The notes under the pieces: generated by a model
The model's database searches: none
Told to the model about the DNA's origin: nothing
The model's input: the letters and a program-made list of their open reading frames with translations, nothing else
Shown: in pieces, positions 49,364-57,895 of the stretch
How positions within the stretch are numbered: position 1 is the first letter of the stretch
How the letters are laid out: every line of letters begins with the position of its first letter
Position numbers and translations under genes: made by a program
DNA from: CAIJMU01 sp035531315
Lineage (GTDB): Bacteria > Spirochaetota > Spirochaetia > Treponematales > Rectinemataceae
Length of the DNA stretch: 64,000 nt
NCBI GenBank assembly: GCA_035531315.1
Contig: DATKTD010000340.1
Location: 6,160 to 70,159, forward strand
Direction: 5' to 3'

Positions 49364-50977
49364 TCAAAGTCCCATCGCGGTCTCGAGGGAGAGTTCCGCG
49401 AGCAATTGGTTGCTTTTGGCCGTAAGCCAGGAGACCTCCGCGTTGGCTGCGTTCACCGAGGCGGTGAGCAGATCCTGGTTCGTCGCCGTGCCGTATTTGA
49501 CCTGGGCCTGCGTCAGGTCGAGCTGGTTCTGGGCGAGCTCGACGCTCTGCGCGGCGAGATCGGTGCGTTCGGCCAGGATCTGGAGGTTCCACCAGGCGTC
49601 GCGGATGTCGGCCTGGACGTTCTTGCGGAGCTGGGCCGCCTGGGTGGAGGCGACACCGGCGTTCGCGCTCGAGACTGCCTCGGCCGCCTTCGCCGCTCCG
49701 GCGTCGAGGATGGGCAGGCCTAGTTTCAGGCCCAGGCTTATGGACTGGCCGTTGGCCGCGGAAACCGAGGAAGTGCCGAGGACCGGATCGGCCGAGGCGC
49801 CCCAATTGAATCCGAGGCCGATGCCGCCCGTGGCGATCAGCGAGGGCTGGGCGGCTCCCCTTGCGAGGGCGGCGCCGATCAGGGCCTGTCGCTTGGCGAT
49901 GTCGTACTGGGCTATGTCCGCCCTATTCGCGAGCCCCTTGGCGATCGCCTCGTCGAGGCTCGAAGCGGGGGGCTTCGGGGCGTCGATTTCCGCGACGCGG
50001 TAATCGGCCTCCGCGGGAAGACCGATGAGGGTGGCAAGCCGCTGTCTGGCCAGGGAATAGTCGTGGCGACTCGTCTCGACATCGAGTTCCGCGCTTCTCG
50101 CGTTGATCTGCGCGGTCTTGAGATCGATGGCGCTCGCCTGCTTGATCGCGTAGGTGGCACGGATCTGGGCGAGGAGGGATGCCTGTTTGCCCTGGATTCC
50201 CAGGCGGAGGGCCAGGGTGCGCTGGGCCACGAGGGCGCTTATGTATGCCTGCTTGACCTTGGCCGCGGCGGCCGATCGGGCCTGGCGGGCGGCGAGCTCC
50301 TTGCCCTGCAGGGTGAGGAGGCTCTGATCGACGACAGCCTTGGTCTGGCCGCCCAGGTAGCCGTCCCAAATGGTCTGGCTGATGGTCGCCGAAACCAGGG
50401 TCGTCTGGGGCACCGCGACCTTGTTCGTCGCGCCGCCGCTCGTCCCCGTCTGGGGCGAGACGGGCAGGCTTTGGGTCGCGGTGAGGCCGATCCTCGTGCC
50501 CGAAGTCGCCGTGGCCGTGCCCTCGGCGAAGCTGAGGCCGCCCGATAGCACCTCGCCCAGGCCGATGCCGCTGGCCCCCGTGGCCTTGGCCTGGGTCTGG
50601 TCGCCGAAGCCTTCGGTCAGACCCGCCGAGGCGCTACCGGCCAGACTCGGCTCGGCCTTGGCCAGATTGGTGGCGTGGGTGGCGCGGGCCGCCGCCAGGT
50701 TCCCCTGGGCGATGGAGAGATCGTCGTTGCCCGCCATCGCCGCCGCCATCGCCTCTTCGAGACTGACGACGCGACTCCCCGCCTCGGTGGCGGGGAGGGG
50801 CGCGAGAAGGCTGGTCGCCGACGAAGGCTCCGGAAGAAGGGCCACGGAAGACGCTTGAGGCGCGGGCTCCGGCGCCGAAGCGGTACTTGCGACGCCGGGA
50901 GCCGGCCCGGTATCGGCCGCAAGGGTGACCGCGAAGGCGAAGGCGCACAATGACGCGCCGATGCTTTTCCTCGACAT
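49364..50977 (-). CDS. TolC-family outer membrane efflux protein
   Basis: 537 residues. Signal peptide about 1-20 (SLCAFAFAVTLAADT), then an Ala/Pro/Ser-rich linker. Two long helical repeats characteristic of OEP proteins: SLEEAMAAAMAGNDDLSIAQ at the start of the first, and ANRADIAQYDIAKRQALIGA and LRKNVQADIRDAWWNLQILAER in the second. First gene of the efflux operon (outer-membrane channel, adaptor, pump). TATGAT ends 6 bases before ATG 50977 and there is no Shine-Dalgarno sequence. Confidence 0.92.
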   Translation of the reverse strand: MSRKSIGASLCAFAFAVTLAADTGPAPGVASTASAPEPAPQASSVALLPEPSSATSLLAPLPATEAGSRVVSLEEAMAAAMAGNDDLSIAQGNLAAARATHATNLAKAEPSLAGSASAGLTEGFGDQTQAKATGASGIGLGEVLSGGLSFAEGTATATSGTRIGLTATQSLPVSPQTGTSGGATNKVAVPQTTLVSATISQTIWDGYLGGQTKAVVDQSLLTLQGKELAARQARSAAAAKVKQAYISALVAQRTLALRLGIQGKQASLLAQIRATYAIKQASAIDLKTAQINARSAELDVETSRHDYSLARQRLATLIGLPAEADYRVAEIDAPKPPASSLDEAIAKGLANRADIAQYDIAKRQALIGAALARGAAQPSLIATGGIGLGFNWGASADPVLGTSSVSAANGQSISLGLKLGLPILDAGAAKAAEAVSSANAGVASTQAAQLRKNVQADIRDAWWNLQILAERTDLAAQSVELAQNQLDLTQAQVKYGTATNQDLLTASVNAANAEVSWLTAKSNQLLAELSLETAMGL

Positions 50978-50983
50978 GCCTCG

Positions 50984-50989
50984 ATCATA
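50984..50989 (-). promoter_or_regulatory. -10-like box 6 bases before the TolC-family gene
   Basis: TATGAT, then CGAGGC, then ATG on the minus strand. An A/T-richer stretch (51009-51035) lies upstream. Confidence 0.5.
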
Positions 50990-51134
50990 GTGGCGCGGGA
51001 ATGAAGAACCTAGTTAAAAATGTAAAAGCAGGGATAATTCGACGTAAAGGGCCGACGGAGAAACCGCGGCGGCCGCAGCCCTCCGGGGACCAGGAGTTCC
51101 CGGGCGCGGCGTCCATGGAGGTCCTTCGGGAGGA

Positions 51135-51713
51135 TCAGAAACAGGAAAGGATGTACATCCCTATGACCGTCTCCATGGTAAGCAGCTCGTCCGGGCCCGA
51201 CTCGGCCCGCACCTGCTCCTCCAACTCCTCGACGAACCAGAAGAAAAGCCCGAGCTTGGGATCGATGCGGAAAGCATAGGACAGGAAGTCGTCGGCCCTG
51301 CTCTGGGATCCGAAGAGGAGGTGGGCGATGGAGTGGCAGAGGAGCACGAAACGGCGGAAGGAGGCCTTGACGGCCCCCTCGCGGAATTCGCGCTCGAAGG
51401 CCAGAATCTCCTCGATGAGTCTTTCCTTGCGTTTTTCGTCGCTCTTTTCGACCCAGGTCTTGTGCACGAGGAGTTCGGTGTTTTCCCGATAGACCTTGAG
51501 AAGATGATCGATGCGCGCGAGGCGATCGGCCATGCGGCCCTGCGCGTACTGTTTGAACTCCCCCGGGCTGCCGAGGCTGTCGGCGAAGGCAATGGCGGCG
51601 ACGGAGAGCCCGTCGCCGGATTTCGCCGCGACGAGACGGTCGAAGGCCTCGAAAGCGACCTTCTCGGAGTCCGTTACGAGTCGCTCATCTGTCGCGAAAT
51701 CGGGCAAAGGCAT
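51135..51713 (-). CDS. Cytoplasmic protein of unknown function
   Basis: 192 residues; family not recognised. It is helical, without signal peptide or TM segment. Charged helices (EKSDEKRKERLIEEILAFER) are followed by a hydrophobic helix (RRFVLLCHSIAHLLFGS) and a Glu-rich C-terminus (FVEELEEQVRAESG). The ATG 51713 start is provisional: the frame is open further upstream but that part is antisense to the DUF4954 gene. Divergent from DUF4954. Confidence 0.55.
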   Translation of the reverse strand: MPLPDFATDERLVTDSEKVAFEAFDRLVAAKSGDGLSVAAIAFADSLGSPGEFKQYAQGRMADRLARIDHLLKVYRENTELLVHKTWVEKSDEKRKERLIEEILAFEREFREGAVKASFRRFVLLCHSIAHLLFGSQSRADDFLSYAFRIDPKLGLFFWFVEELEEQVRAESGPDELLTMETVIGMYILSCF

Positions 51714-51827
51714 GGCGTACCATGTCCCGAAGCGAACTTCCTTGTCAAGACGGGCCGCCGGCGACGAGCCCCGGATAACGGCCCACGACTTGCGCCAAGC
51801 CCTCTCCACGGGTAGGCTTCGGGCAAT

Positions 51828-54047
51828 ATGAACGACATACGACTCCTCGCCTCCGACGCAATCGGGACGGGCTTCGTCCCCGCCGAGTTCCTCCGCCCCG
51901 GCGAGGACGAATACAGGATCCGCAACGAACAGCTCTTGCTGGCGGGCAAGGCGCCCTCGGGCTACCGGAGGCTTCGCCCCTACGAGATCGAGAGCCTGGT
52001 CAAGAACGAGAACAACTGTCCCGACTGGAATTTTCTCCTCGTGAGCGACCCCTTCAACCCCGAACTCGTGAGACAGTCCTCCTTCGACGGCCTCGTGCGA
52101 ATCGGCAGGCTCGAGCGGGCCGTCCTCGAGCACCACGACACGAGGGTGCCCGTGGGCATCTACCGTTCGCGGATCATCGCCTGCGACATCGGCGACAACT
52201 GCGCCATCCTCGATTGCGCCTACGTCGCCCACCAGGTGATCGGCGACGGCTGCATCCTCCTCAACAACGACGAGATCGAGTGCTCGAACCACGCAAAGTT
52301 CGGCAATGGCATCGTGAAAGAAGGCGAGGACGAGGAGGTCCGCGTCGAGCTCGACGTCATGAACGAGGCGGGGGGCCGCTCGATCCTGCCCTTCGAGGGC
52401 ATGCTCGCCGCCGACGCCTATCTCTGGGCCCGTCACAGGGACGATGCCCCCCTCATGGCGGCCTTCCGGGCCATGACGGACGCGATGTTCGACAGGAGGC
52501 GAGGCCGTTACGGAAGCATCGGCGCCTATTCGGTGCTCAAGTCGAACGGCATCCTCAAGGACGTCGCCATCGGTTCCTGCGCCTACATCAAGGGCGCCAA
52601 CAAGCTGAAGAACCTCACCATCCGCTCGAGCGACGAGTCCCGGACCCAGATCGGCGAGGGCGTCGAGCTCGTGAACGGCATCGTGGGCTACGGCTGCCGC
52701 GTGTTCTACGGCTGCAAGGCCGTGCGCTTCGTCATGGGCGATAATTCGGCCCTCAAGTACGGGGCCCGTCTCATCCATTCCGTGCTCGGCGAAAACTCCA
52801 CCGTCTCCTGCTGCGAGATCCTCAACAACCTCATCTTCCCCGCCCACGAGCAGCACCACAACACGAGCTTCCTCATCGCGAGCCTCGTGCGCGGTCAGTC
52901 GAACATGGCGGCCGGAGCGACCATCGGCTCGAACCACAATTCGCGGTCGAACGACGGCGAGATCGAGGCGGGTCGGGGCTTTTGGCCGGGCCTTTCCACC
53001 TCGGTCAAGCATTCCTCGCGCTTCGCCTCGTACTGCCTCCTGGCAAAGGGCAACTATCGTTTCGAGATCGACCTCCCCCTCCCCTTTTGCCTGGTCGACG
53101 ACGACCAGGCCCGCGACCGCCTCGTCCTCGTGCCCGGGTGGTGGTGGGCGAGCAACCTCTACGCCCTGATGAGGAACGAGGCCAAGTTCAAGGCCCGCGA
53201 CCACCGCGCGTCAAAGAGCCTCCTCATCGAGTTTTCTCCCTTCGCCCCCGATACGGCCGAGGAGTGCGTGAAGGCCCTCGGTCTCATCGAGGAATGGACG
53301 GGAGCGGCCGTGGCGAGACAGGAGGGCGAAGACGCCGCCAAACTCGGCCGCGAGGCACTCCGCGAGCGTGGGAAGGCCGCCCTTTTCGATCCTCGTTTTG
53401 CCCTGCCCGCCGAGGTGGACGCCTGGGGAATCGAAAACTCGAGACGCCCCGTGGTCGTGTCCAAGCCGGGAAAGGCCTGGAAGGCCTATCGCGAAATCCT
53501 TCTCTGGTACGCCGCCTCGACCCTCGTCGCGGAGGAGGGTGCCACCTTCGAAAGCCTGGCCGGACGTCTCGCCCTCGACCCAGGCAGGGAGCCTCGCGAG
53601 GGCGGCTGGGAAAATCTGGGAGGCCAGCTCGTGCCGAGGGAGAAGGTCCAAGGCCTCCTCGCCAAGGCCCGAGAGGGGGCCATCCCCACCTGGAACGAGA
53701 TGCACGAGGCCTACGCGGACTTCGCCGCCGACTATCCCCTCGACAGGTCCCGGCACGCCTGGGCCATCCTCGCCTGGCTGGCGGGCAAGACGGCCGCCGA
53801 CCTCGACATCGCGGATCTCCGTGATGCCCTCGCCTCCTTCGGCCAGCTCTGCGACAAGGTCGCCGACGAGGTCTGGAAGTCGCGCAAAAAGGACCACGAC
53901 AACCGCTTCCGCAAGGCCACCTACAGGAGCCAGGCGGAGCAGGATGCCGTCGTGGGAACGGCGGAGCGCAATGTCTTCGTGCTCAAGACGAGGAAGGAAA
54001 TGGCGGCCATGAAAGAGAGGGTCGCGGCCTTCGCCGCGGCGCTCTAG
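51828..54047 (+). CDS. DUF4954 family protein with left-handed beta-helix region
   Basis: 739 residues. The first about 450 residues contain hexapeptide-like turns typical of left-handed beta-helix acyltransferase or sugar-nucleotide enzymes (VGIYRSRIIACDIGDNCAI, AYIKGANKLKNLTIRSS, GIVGYGCRVFYGCKAVRF, AGATIGSNHNSRSNDG). The C-terminal about 250 residues are helical. DUF4954 proteins occur in spirochaetes and Bacteroidetes; the activity is not known, but the fold suggests transfer onto a sugar or nucleotide sugar. No Shine-Dalgarno sequence; TAGGCT lies 9 bases before the ATG. Confidence 0.78.
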   Translation: MNDIRLLASDAIGTGFVPAEFLRPGEDEYRIRNEQLLLAGKAPSGYRRLRPYEIESLVKNENNCPDWNFLLVSDPFNPELVRQSSFDGLVRIGRLERAVLEHHDTRVPVGIYRSRIIACDIGDNCAILDCAYVAHQVIGDGCILLNNDEIECSNHAKFGNGIVKEGEDEEVRVELDVMNEAGGRSILPFEGMLAADAYLWARHRDDAPLMAAFRAMTDAMFDRRRGRYGSIGAYSVLKSNGILKDVAIGSCAYIKGANKLKNLTIRSSDESRTQIGEGVELVNGIVGYGCRVFYGCKAVRFVMGDNSALKYGARLIHSVLGENSTVSCCEILNNLIFPAHEQHHNTSFLIASLVRGQSNMAAGATIGSNHNSRSNDGEIEAGRGFWPGLSTSVKHSSRFASYCLLAKGNYRFEIDLPLPFCLVDDDQARDRLVLVPGWWWASNLYALMRNEAKFKARDHRASKSLLIEFSPFAPDTAEECVKALGLIEEWTGAAVARQEGEDAAKLGREALRERGKAALFDPRFALPAEVDAWGIENSRRPVVVSKPGKAWKAYREILLWYAASTLVAEEGATFESLAGRLALDPGREPREGGWENLGGQLVPREKVQGLLAKAREGAIPTWNEMHEAYADFAADYPLDRSRHAWAILAWLAGKTAADLDIADLRDALASFGQLCDKVADEVWKSRKKDHDNRFRKATYRSQAEQDAVVGTAERNVFVLKTRKEMAAMKERVAAFAAAL

Positions 54048-54103
54048 GCCCCCACAGCACGGCGCGGCGGCCCAAGGATCCTCCTGCGGGGGCGGCCCCA
54101 CGC

Positions 54104-54140
54104 AAAAAAAAGTCGCCCGCCGGGGAGGCGGGCGGGCGAC
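54104..54140 (-). terminator. Intrinsic terminator of the DUF4382 lipoprotein gene
   Basis: On the minus strand GTCGCCCGCC and its complement form a GC-rich hairpin followed by eight T residues, 86 bases after the stop codon at 54226. Confidence 0.75.
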
Positions 54141-54225
54141 TGGGGAGAAGCGCGTCGCGGGCAAGCGATCCGAGGGCCGTTCATCGGATGCGGCCCGCCC
54201 GCCGGCAAAATGGGACTTTGCCGTC

Positions 54226-55095
54226 TCAGGGAAGGGCTATGTTGAGGGTCGTCTCCTTCGCGCTCAGGACGCTCACTCCCACATAGCTCGTGGCGTCGGC
54301 CACCGTCGCGGCCGTCGTGTCGAAGACGACGAGGTCATAGGTCCCCGCCTCGAGGAAGGCGAGGGTATAGGTATAGCCCCCAATGCCATCGGACTTGGGC
54401 AGGGCGGCAGTTATCGCGTTCGCGAAGTAGGTGCCCTCCGCGTTCGGCAGGGCCTCCGCCGAGGTATAGGTTCCCGTCTTGTACGCGTAGACCATGTAAC
54501 TGTCGGAGGCGGGGTTGGTGACGCCGGCCGTGGCGAAGCTTCCGAGGATCTTCCCCGCCTCGTTGTCGACGACGGCGCGGAGCACCGGCGTCATCTTATA
54601 GCCGGTGGCGCTCGTAACGAGGGACTTCCTCGCGTCGAAGTCGACCGTCAGACTGAGCGTTCCGGTAAGGGGAATGGCGAAGGCCTTCACGATCTTGAGA
54701 CTGCTCGAATTGAGCGTGCAGGGAAGCTGGGTCGTCGGATTGGCCGCCTCGACGACGGTCAGCACGGGGCTGGTGAACCTGATTTGATTGACCTGGGTGC
54801 CCGCTGTAAGCGGCACCGTTCCCAGTAGATCGGAGAGGCCCCCGGACAGGGCGAGGAGGTCGTAGACCTTCGTCGTGTCGATGGGTACCGAAATCCAGGA
54901 CGATTCGGGCGCGGAAGCGCTGGCCGACTCGTTGACCGAGAGTCCGCCGAACTGGGCGTAAACATGAGCGATCGTCGACGTATCCACGGGGGCGTCGGTA
55001 AGACTGAACGTGACGCTGGTCGTGCCGGGACTCGAGCAGCCCGCTATTAGCAGGACGGCCAGGACAAGCATCCCCAATAGCTTCATGATCTTCAT
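54226..55095 (-). CDS. DUF4382-type lipoprotein
   Basis: 289 residues. Signal peptide with lipobox LIAGCSSPG (Cys20). The mature part opens VTFSLTDAPVDTSTIAHVYAQFGGLSV, the usual start of DUF4382 domains (SLTDAP...V.VT...). A second beta-rich domain follows near VTNPASDSYMVYAYKTGTY. Predicted surface or periplasmic anchored protein, possibly carbohydrate-binding by family precedent. The start is fixed by AGGAGGAATTCC. Monocistronic with a strong terminator. Divergent from ECF cluster B. Confidence 0.8.
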   Translation of the reverse strand: MKIMKLLGMLVLAVLLIAGCSSPGTTSVTFSLTDAPVDTSTIAHVYAQFGGLSVNESASASAPESSWISVPIDTTKVYDLLALSGGLSDLLGTVPLTAGTQVNQIRFTSPVLTVVEAANPTTQLPCTLNSSSLKIVKAFAIPLTGTLSLTVDFDARKSLVTSATGYKMTPVLRAVVDNEAGKILGSFATAGVTNPASDSYMVYAYKTGTYTSAEALPNAEGTYFANAITAALPKSDGIGGYTYTLAFLEAGTYDLVVFDTTAATVADATSYVGVSVLSAKETTLNIALP

Positions 55096-55249
55096 GGAAT
55101 TCCTCCTGTCTTGTCGCCGGCGCGGCGGTCGGGCCCAACCGATCCTCGTCGGGATTTCGCATAGGGCTACCTCGAGCCCTCGGGAAAGGTTGCGCGGGCT
55201 TCTTTCTTTTCGCAGCCCCCCCCTTCCTGCGCCCCGGCCCTGTTCGCGC

Positions 55250-55255
55250 TATAAT
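55250..55255 (+). promoter_or_regulatory. -10 box 8 bases before ECF sigma B
   Basis: Perfect TATAAT, then CCCCTGCC, then GTG 55264. No Shine-Dalgarno sequence. Confidence 0.55.
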
Positions 55256-55263
55256 CCCCTGCC

Positions 55264-55860
55264 GTGGACGAGGGTGACGCTCTTAGGGACATCGAGGACA
55301 TCCACCGGGTTCTCGCCGGGGATAAAGGGGCCTTCAGGCCCCTCGTCGAGCGCTATGCCGACAGGGTCCTCGCCTTCTGCCGCTCGCGGAGGCTGGAAGA
55401 GGAGGAGGCCGCCGATATCTCGCAGGAGGTCTTCCTCCGAGCCTTTCGCTCGTTGCGAAGTTTCAGGATTGGGGAGAGCTTTCCCGCTTGGCTCATCGCC
55501 ATCGCGGCCAACAGGGTAAGGACACGCGGCACGAAGCGGGGCAACGACGAGAGGAAGATCGCCGCCATCGGCGCCGAGACAGGGAGCGGAGCGGCGCCGG
55601 ATTCTTCCATCGAGGTCGAGAAGAAACTCGAGGCCGAGGCGATCAGGGCCAGCGTCGCGAAACTGCCCGGCGACCAGCGAAATGTCGTGGAGCTCTACTA
55701 TTTCGCCGAACTCCCCGTGGCCGATGTGGCGAGGATCCTCGGCCTCGGAGAGGAAGCGGTCAAATCGCGGCTATTCCGGGCCAGGAAAAAGCTCCGCAGC
55801 CTCCTCGGCGGCGACGAAGGTGAGCAACCGTCGGAAGCGGGAGGGGGTAACACTCGATGA
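55264..55860 (+). CDS. ECF-family RNA polymerase sigma factor, cluster B
   Basis: 198 residues from GTG 55264. Region 2: FRPLVERYADRVLAFCRSR, ADISQEVFLRAFRSLRSFRIG, FPAWLIAIAANRVRT. Region 4: LPGDQRNVVELYYFAELPVADVARILGLGEEAVKSRLFRARKKL. Paralogue of the sigma factor at 38332. Stop overlaps the anti-sigma start (ATGA). First gene of a five-gene overlapping operon to 58785. Confidence 0.92.
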   Translation: MDEGDALRDIEDIHRVLAGDKGAFRPLVERYADRVLAFCRSRRLEEEEAADISQEVFLRAFRSLRSFRIGESFPAWLIAIAANRVRTRGTKRGNDERKIAAIGAETGSGAAPDSSIEVEKKLEAEAIRASVAKLPGDQRNVVELYYFAELPVADVARILGLGEEAVKSRLFRARKKLRSLLGGDEGEQPSEAGGGNTR

Positions 55861-56495
55861 TGAGGAACTGCGCCGACCTTGAGGCCCTCGCCCGCTCATG
55901 GGATGAGGGTGGAACGGTGGAAGCCACGGAGCTCGCCTCGTTCCGGGAACATATCGGAACTTGCGCCGCTTGCAGAAAACGCCATGGCCTCGTCCTTTCC
56001 CTTATGGAGCGCGATGCCGCGGCCTCGACTTCCCGCGAGCCATCGGGGGCCGCCATGGCCCTCGCCGACACTGTCATGGGCGCCCTCTTCCTCGAAGGCT
56101 CGCCCGAAGCCCTGCCCATCCTTCGACCGCCCCGGTCGCGTTGGCGCCTCCCCACCCTGGCCGCCGCCGCGGCGGCCCTCCTCGCCCTGGCCTTCACCAT
56201 GGTCGCCCCGAGGCTCTTCCAGCCCTCCGACAGGGTCCTCGTCCGTTTCGTGATCGTCGAACCGAAGGCCAGCACCGTCAGCCTCGCCGGCGATTTCACG
56301 GGCTGGAAGACCGAGGGCTATTCCCTCCGTCCGGACGCCCAGAGGCGGGTTTGGGAAATCGACATCCCCCTCGAGCGGGGTAAGATATACCTGTACAATT
56401 TCGTCGTGGATGGCACGAAATGGGTGGGCGACCCGGCCGCTGTCGAAAGGGTCGATGATGGATTCGGAGGGTCGAGCGCCCTCTTGAGGCTCTAG
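55857..56495 (+). CDS. ZAS anti-sigma factor with C-terminal glycogen-binding (AMPK-CBM-like) domain, cluster B
   Basis: 212 residues. ZAS motif HIGTCAACRKRH (H-x3-C-x2-C) near 32-39, TM at about 99-120 (LPTLAAAAAALLALAFTMV), then the E-set domain TVSLAGDFTGWKTEGYSL ... GKIYLYNFVVDGTKWVGDP. It ends VDDGFGGSSALLRL like its paralogue at 37715. It probably holds sigma B at the membrane; the extracytoplasmic CBM-like domain may be the sensor. Confidence 0.83.
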   Translation: MMRNCADLEALARSWDEGGTVEATELASFREHIGTCAACRKRHGLVLSLMERDAAASTSREPSGAAMALADTVMGALFLEGSPEALPILRPPRSRWRLPTLAAAAAALLALAFTMVAPRLFQPSDRVLVRFVIVEPKASTVSLAGDFTGWKTEGYSLRPDAQRRVWEIDIPLERGKIYLYNFVVDGTKWVGDPAAVERVDDGFGGSSALLRL

Positions 56496-56504
56496 GAGGC
56501 TGTC

Positions 56505-57134
56505 GTGAAACTGTCAGCGCTGACGGCATCGGGAAACCTGGGTCTCGCCGTCGCCCTCTTCGCCATGATGGGACTCGGCGCGGGCCTATCGGCGGAAAAT
56601 TCCTTTTCCGCCCCATCCCCCGACGCCGGGCTCGCCGCGACAGGTCCTGCCGATAGTCGGACCGCGCCTTCTTACGCCGACATCGTGAGGGAGTCGGAAG
56701 AGGCAGGAAGGCCGGCCCCCTCCCCCCTCGCCTACCGCCTCGTCCTTCGATACGCCAGCCCGGCCGTCCTCGAGTCGCCGGGGCTTTTCGAGAAGCTCCT
56801 GGGCGAGGCCGACCGAGCCCTTCGCTTCGGGGCCTCGGCACAGGAGACGGGCCTGAGGCTCCGGAGGGAAGCCCAGCTTGCGACGCGAAGCCGGCAAGGG
56901 CCCCTCACCGAGGGGATGATGCGGCTCCTTCGCGAAGAGGAGAGAAGGAGTTTCTTGTATGGTTCTCCCTTCGGCGGTCCCGAAAGGGGGGCGGGCAGGC
57001 TGATCGGCAACTTCGACAACTTCATCGGGACACTCGGGGCGGGTAGCGTCATAGGCACGGGCGGCTGGGCGAGCGGCGGCGGATCCACGGGGCTGCCGAT
57101 CGGCAGCGGCTCGGGTGGCGGAAAGGGACAATGA
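56505..57134 (+). CDS. Exported protein of ECF cluster B, unknown function
   Basis: 209 residues from GTG 56505 after CTAGGAGGCTGTC. Signal peptide about 1-30 (GLAVALFAMMGLGAGLSA). A helical middle (LAYRLVLRYASPAVLESPGLFEKLLGE) is followed by a Gly/Ser-rich C-terminus (TGGWASGGGSTGLPIGSGSG), probably disordered. No counterpart is seen in cluster A. Stop overlaps the next start. Confidence 0.6.
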   Translation: MKLSALTASGNLGLAVALFAMMGLGAGLSAENSFSAPSPDAGLAATGPADSRTAPSYADIVRESEEAGRPAPSPLAYRLVLRYASPAVLESPGLFEKLLGEADRALRFGASAQETGLRLRREAQLATRSRQGPLTEGMMRLLREEERRSFLYGSPFGGPERGAGRLIGNFDNFIGTLGAGSVIGTGGWASGGGSTGLPIGSGSGGGKGQ

Positions 57135-57895
57135 GTTCTCTTCGCCGCGCCGGCTCCATCCCGGCCCTCCTGATCCTCTGTTCGGCATCGCTCCAAGCCC
57201 TGCCCAATCTTCCTTCCAGCATCGCCGAATGGCTGGGCTCCCCGGCGGCCGCGGCCTACGCGCCGATAGCCGCCGAACTCGAGGCGATGGCCTCGACGGC
57301 ACGATCATCGGGCATTCCCGAAATCGTCCTCGTGGAAAGACTCCAGGAAGGGGCGCTCAAGAATATCCGCCCCGCCCTGTTGGGTCCGGCCCTGCGCCTC
57401 GACCTGGGGCGCTTCACGGCCATGCGCGAGCTCCTCGCCCACTTCGATTGTCTGCCAGGGGATACGACATCCCTCGCCTCCCTCCTCAGACAGGGAGCCA
57501 TCCTGATGAGGGCTGGCTATACAGATACCGAGCTGGAGACCATCCTGGCCGCAACGGGGAGCCAAGCGGCAGGGGGGGGCCAAGCCGCCACAGGCGGCTA
57601 CGCATCCGACCCCGAGGCCAGGGGGCCGCGGGCCCTCCGCGCGGCCGCGGTGGCCCTCGACGCCAGCGGCCGTTTCGGCCTTTCTGTCCAGTCACGGCTC
57701 GCCTTGGGAAGGGCCCTTGCCGCCTCCGAGCTGTCTGCGAAACGTTTTGCCGAGCTACTATCGCTCCTGGCGAAGGCCCGGGGACTCGGCCTTTCAAGCG
57801 ATGGGGCCATCGCGATCATAATACAGGGTCTCGAGCGAGGCGCCTCCCTCGATGCGCTCGAGCGCGACATATCGAGGAGGACGATTAAACCATGA
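57131..57895 (+). CDS. Exported helical protein of ECF cluster B, unknown function
   Basis: 254 residues. Signal peptide about 1-23 (IPALLILCSASLQALPN). Mostly helical with Ala/Leu-rich repeats (LASLLRQGAILMRAGYTDTELETILAA, FAELLSLLAKARGLGLSSDGAIAIIIQGLERGA). Resembles the exported protein at 36928-37704 in layout and in the C-terminal 'nn-LAKARGLGL' style helices, so it is probably a distant paralogue. Overlaps both neighbours by ATGA. Confidence 0.6.
   Translation: MSSLRRAGSIPALLILCSASLQALPNLPSSIAEWLGSPAAAAYAPIAAELEAMASTARSSGIPEIVLVERLQEGALKNIRPALLGPALRLDLGRFTAMRELLAHFDCLPGDTTSLASLLRQGAILMRAGYTDTELETILAATGSQAAGGGQAATGGYASDPEARGPRALRAAAVALDASGRFGLSVQSRLALGRALAASELSAKRFAELLSLLAKARGLGLSSDGAIAIIIQGLERGASLDALERDISRRTIKP

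Noticed and set aside
54048..54225. Small gene between DUF4954 and the DUF4382 lipoprotein
   Set aside because: The segment holds the terminator hairpin and GC-rich spacer; no start with a ribosome-binding site and coding character was seen.
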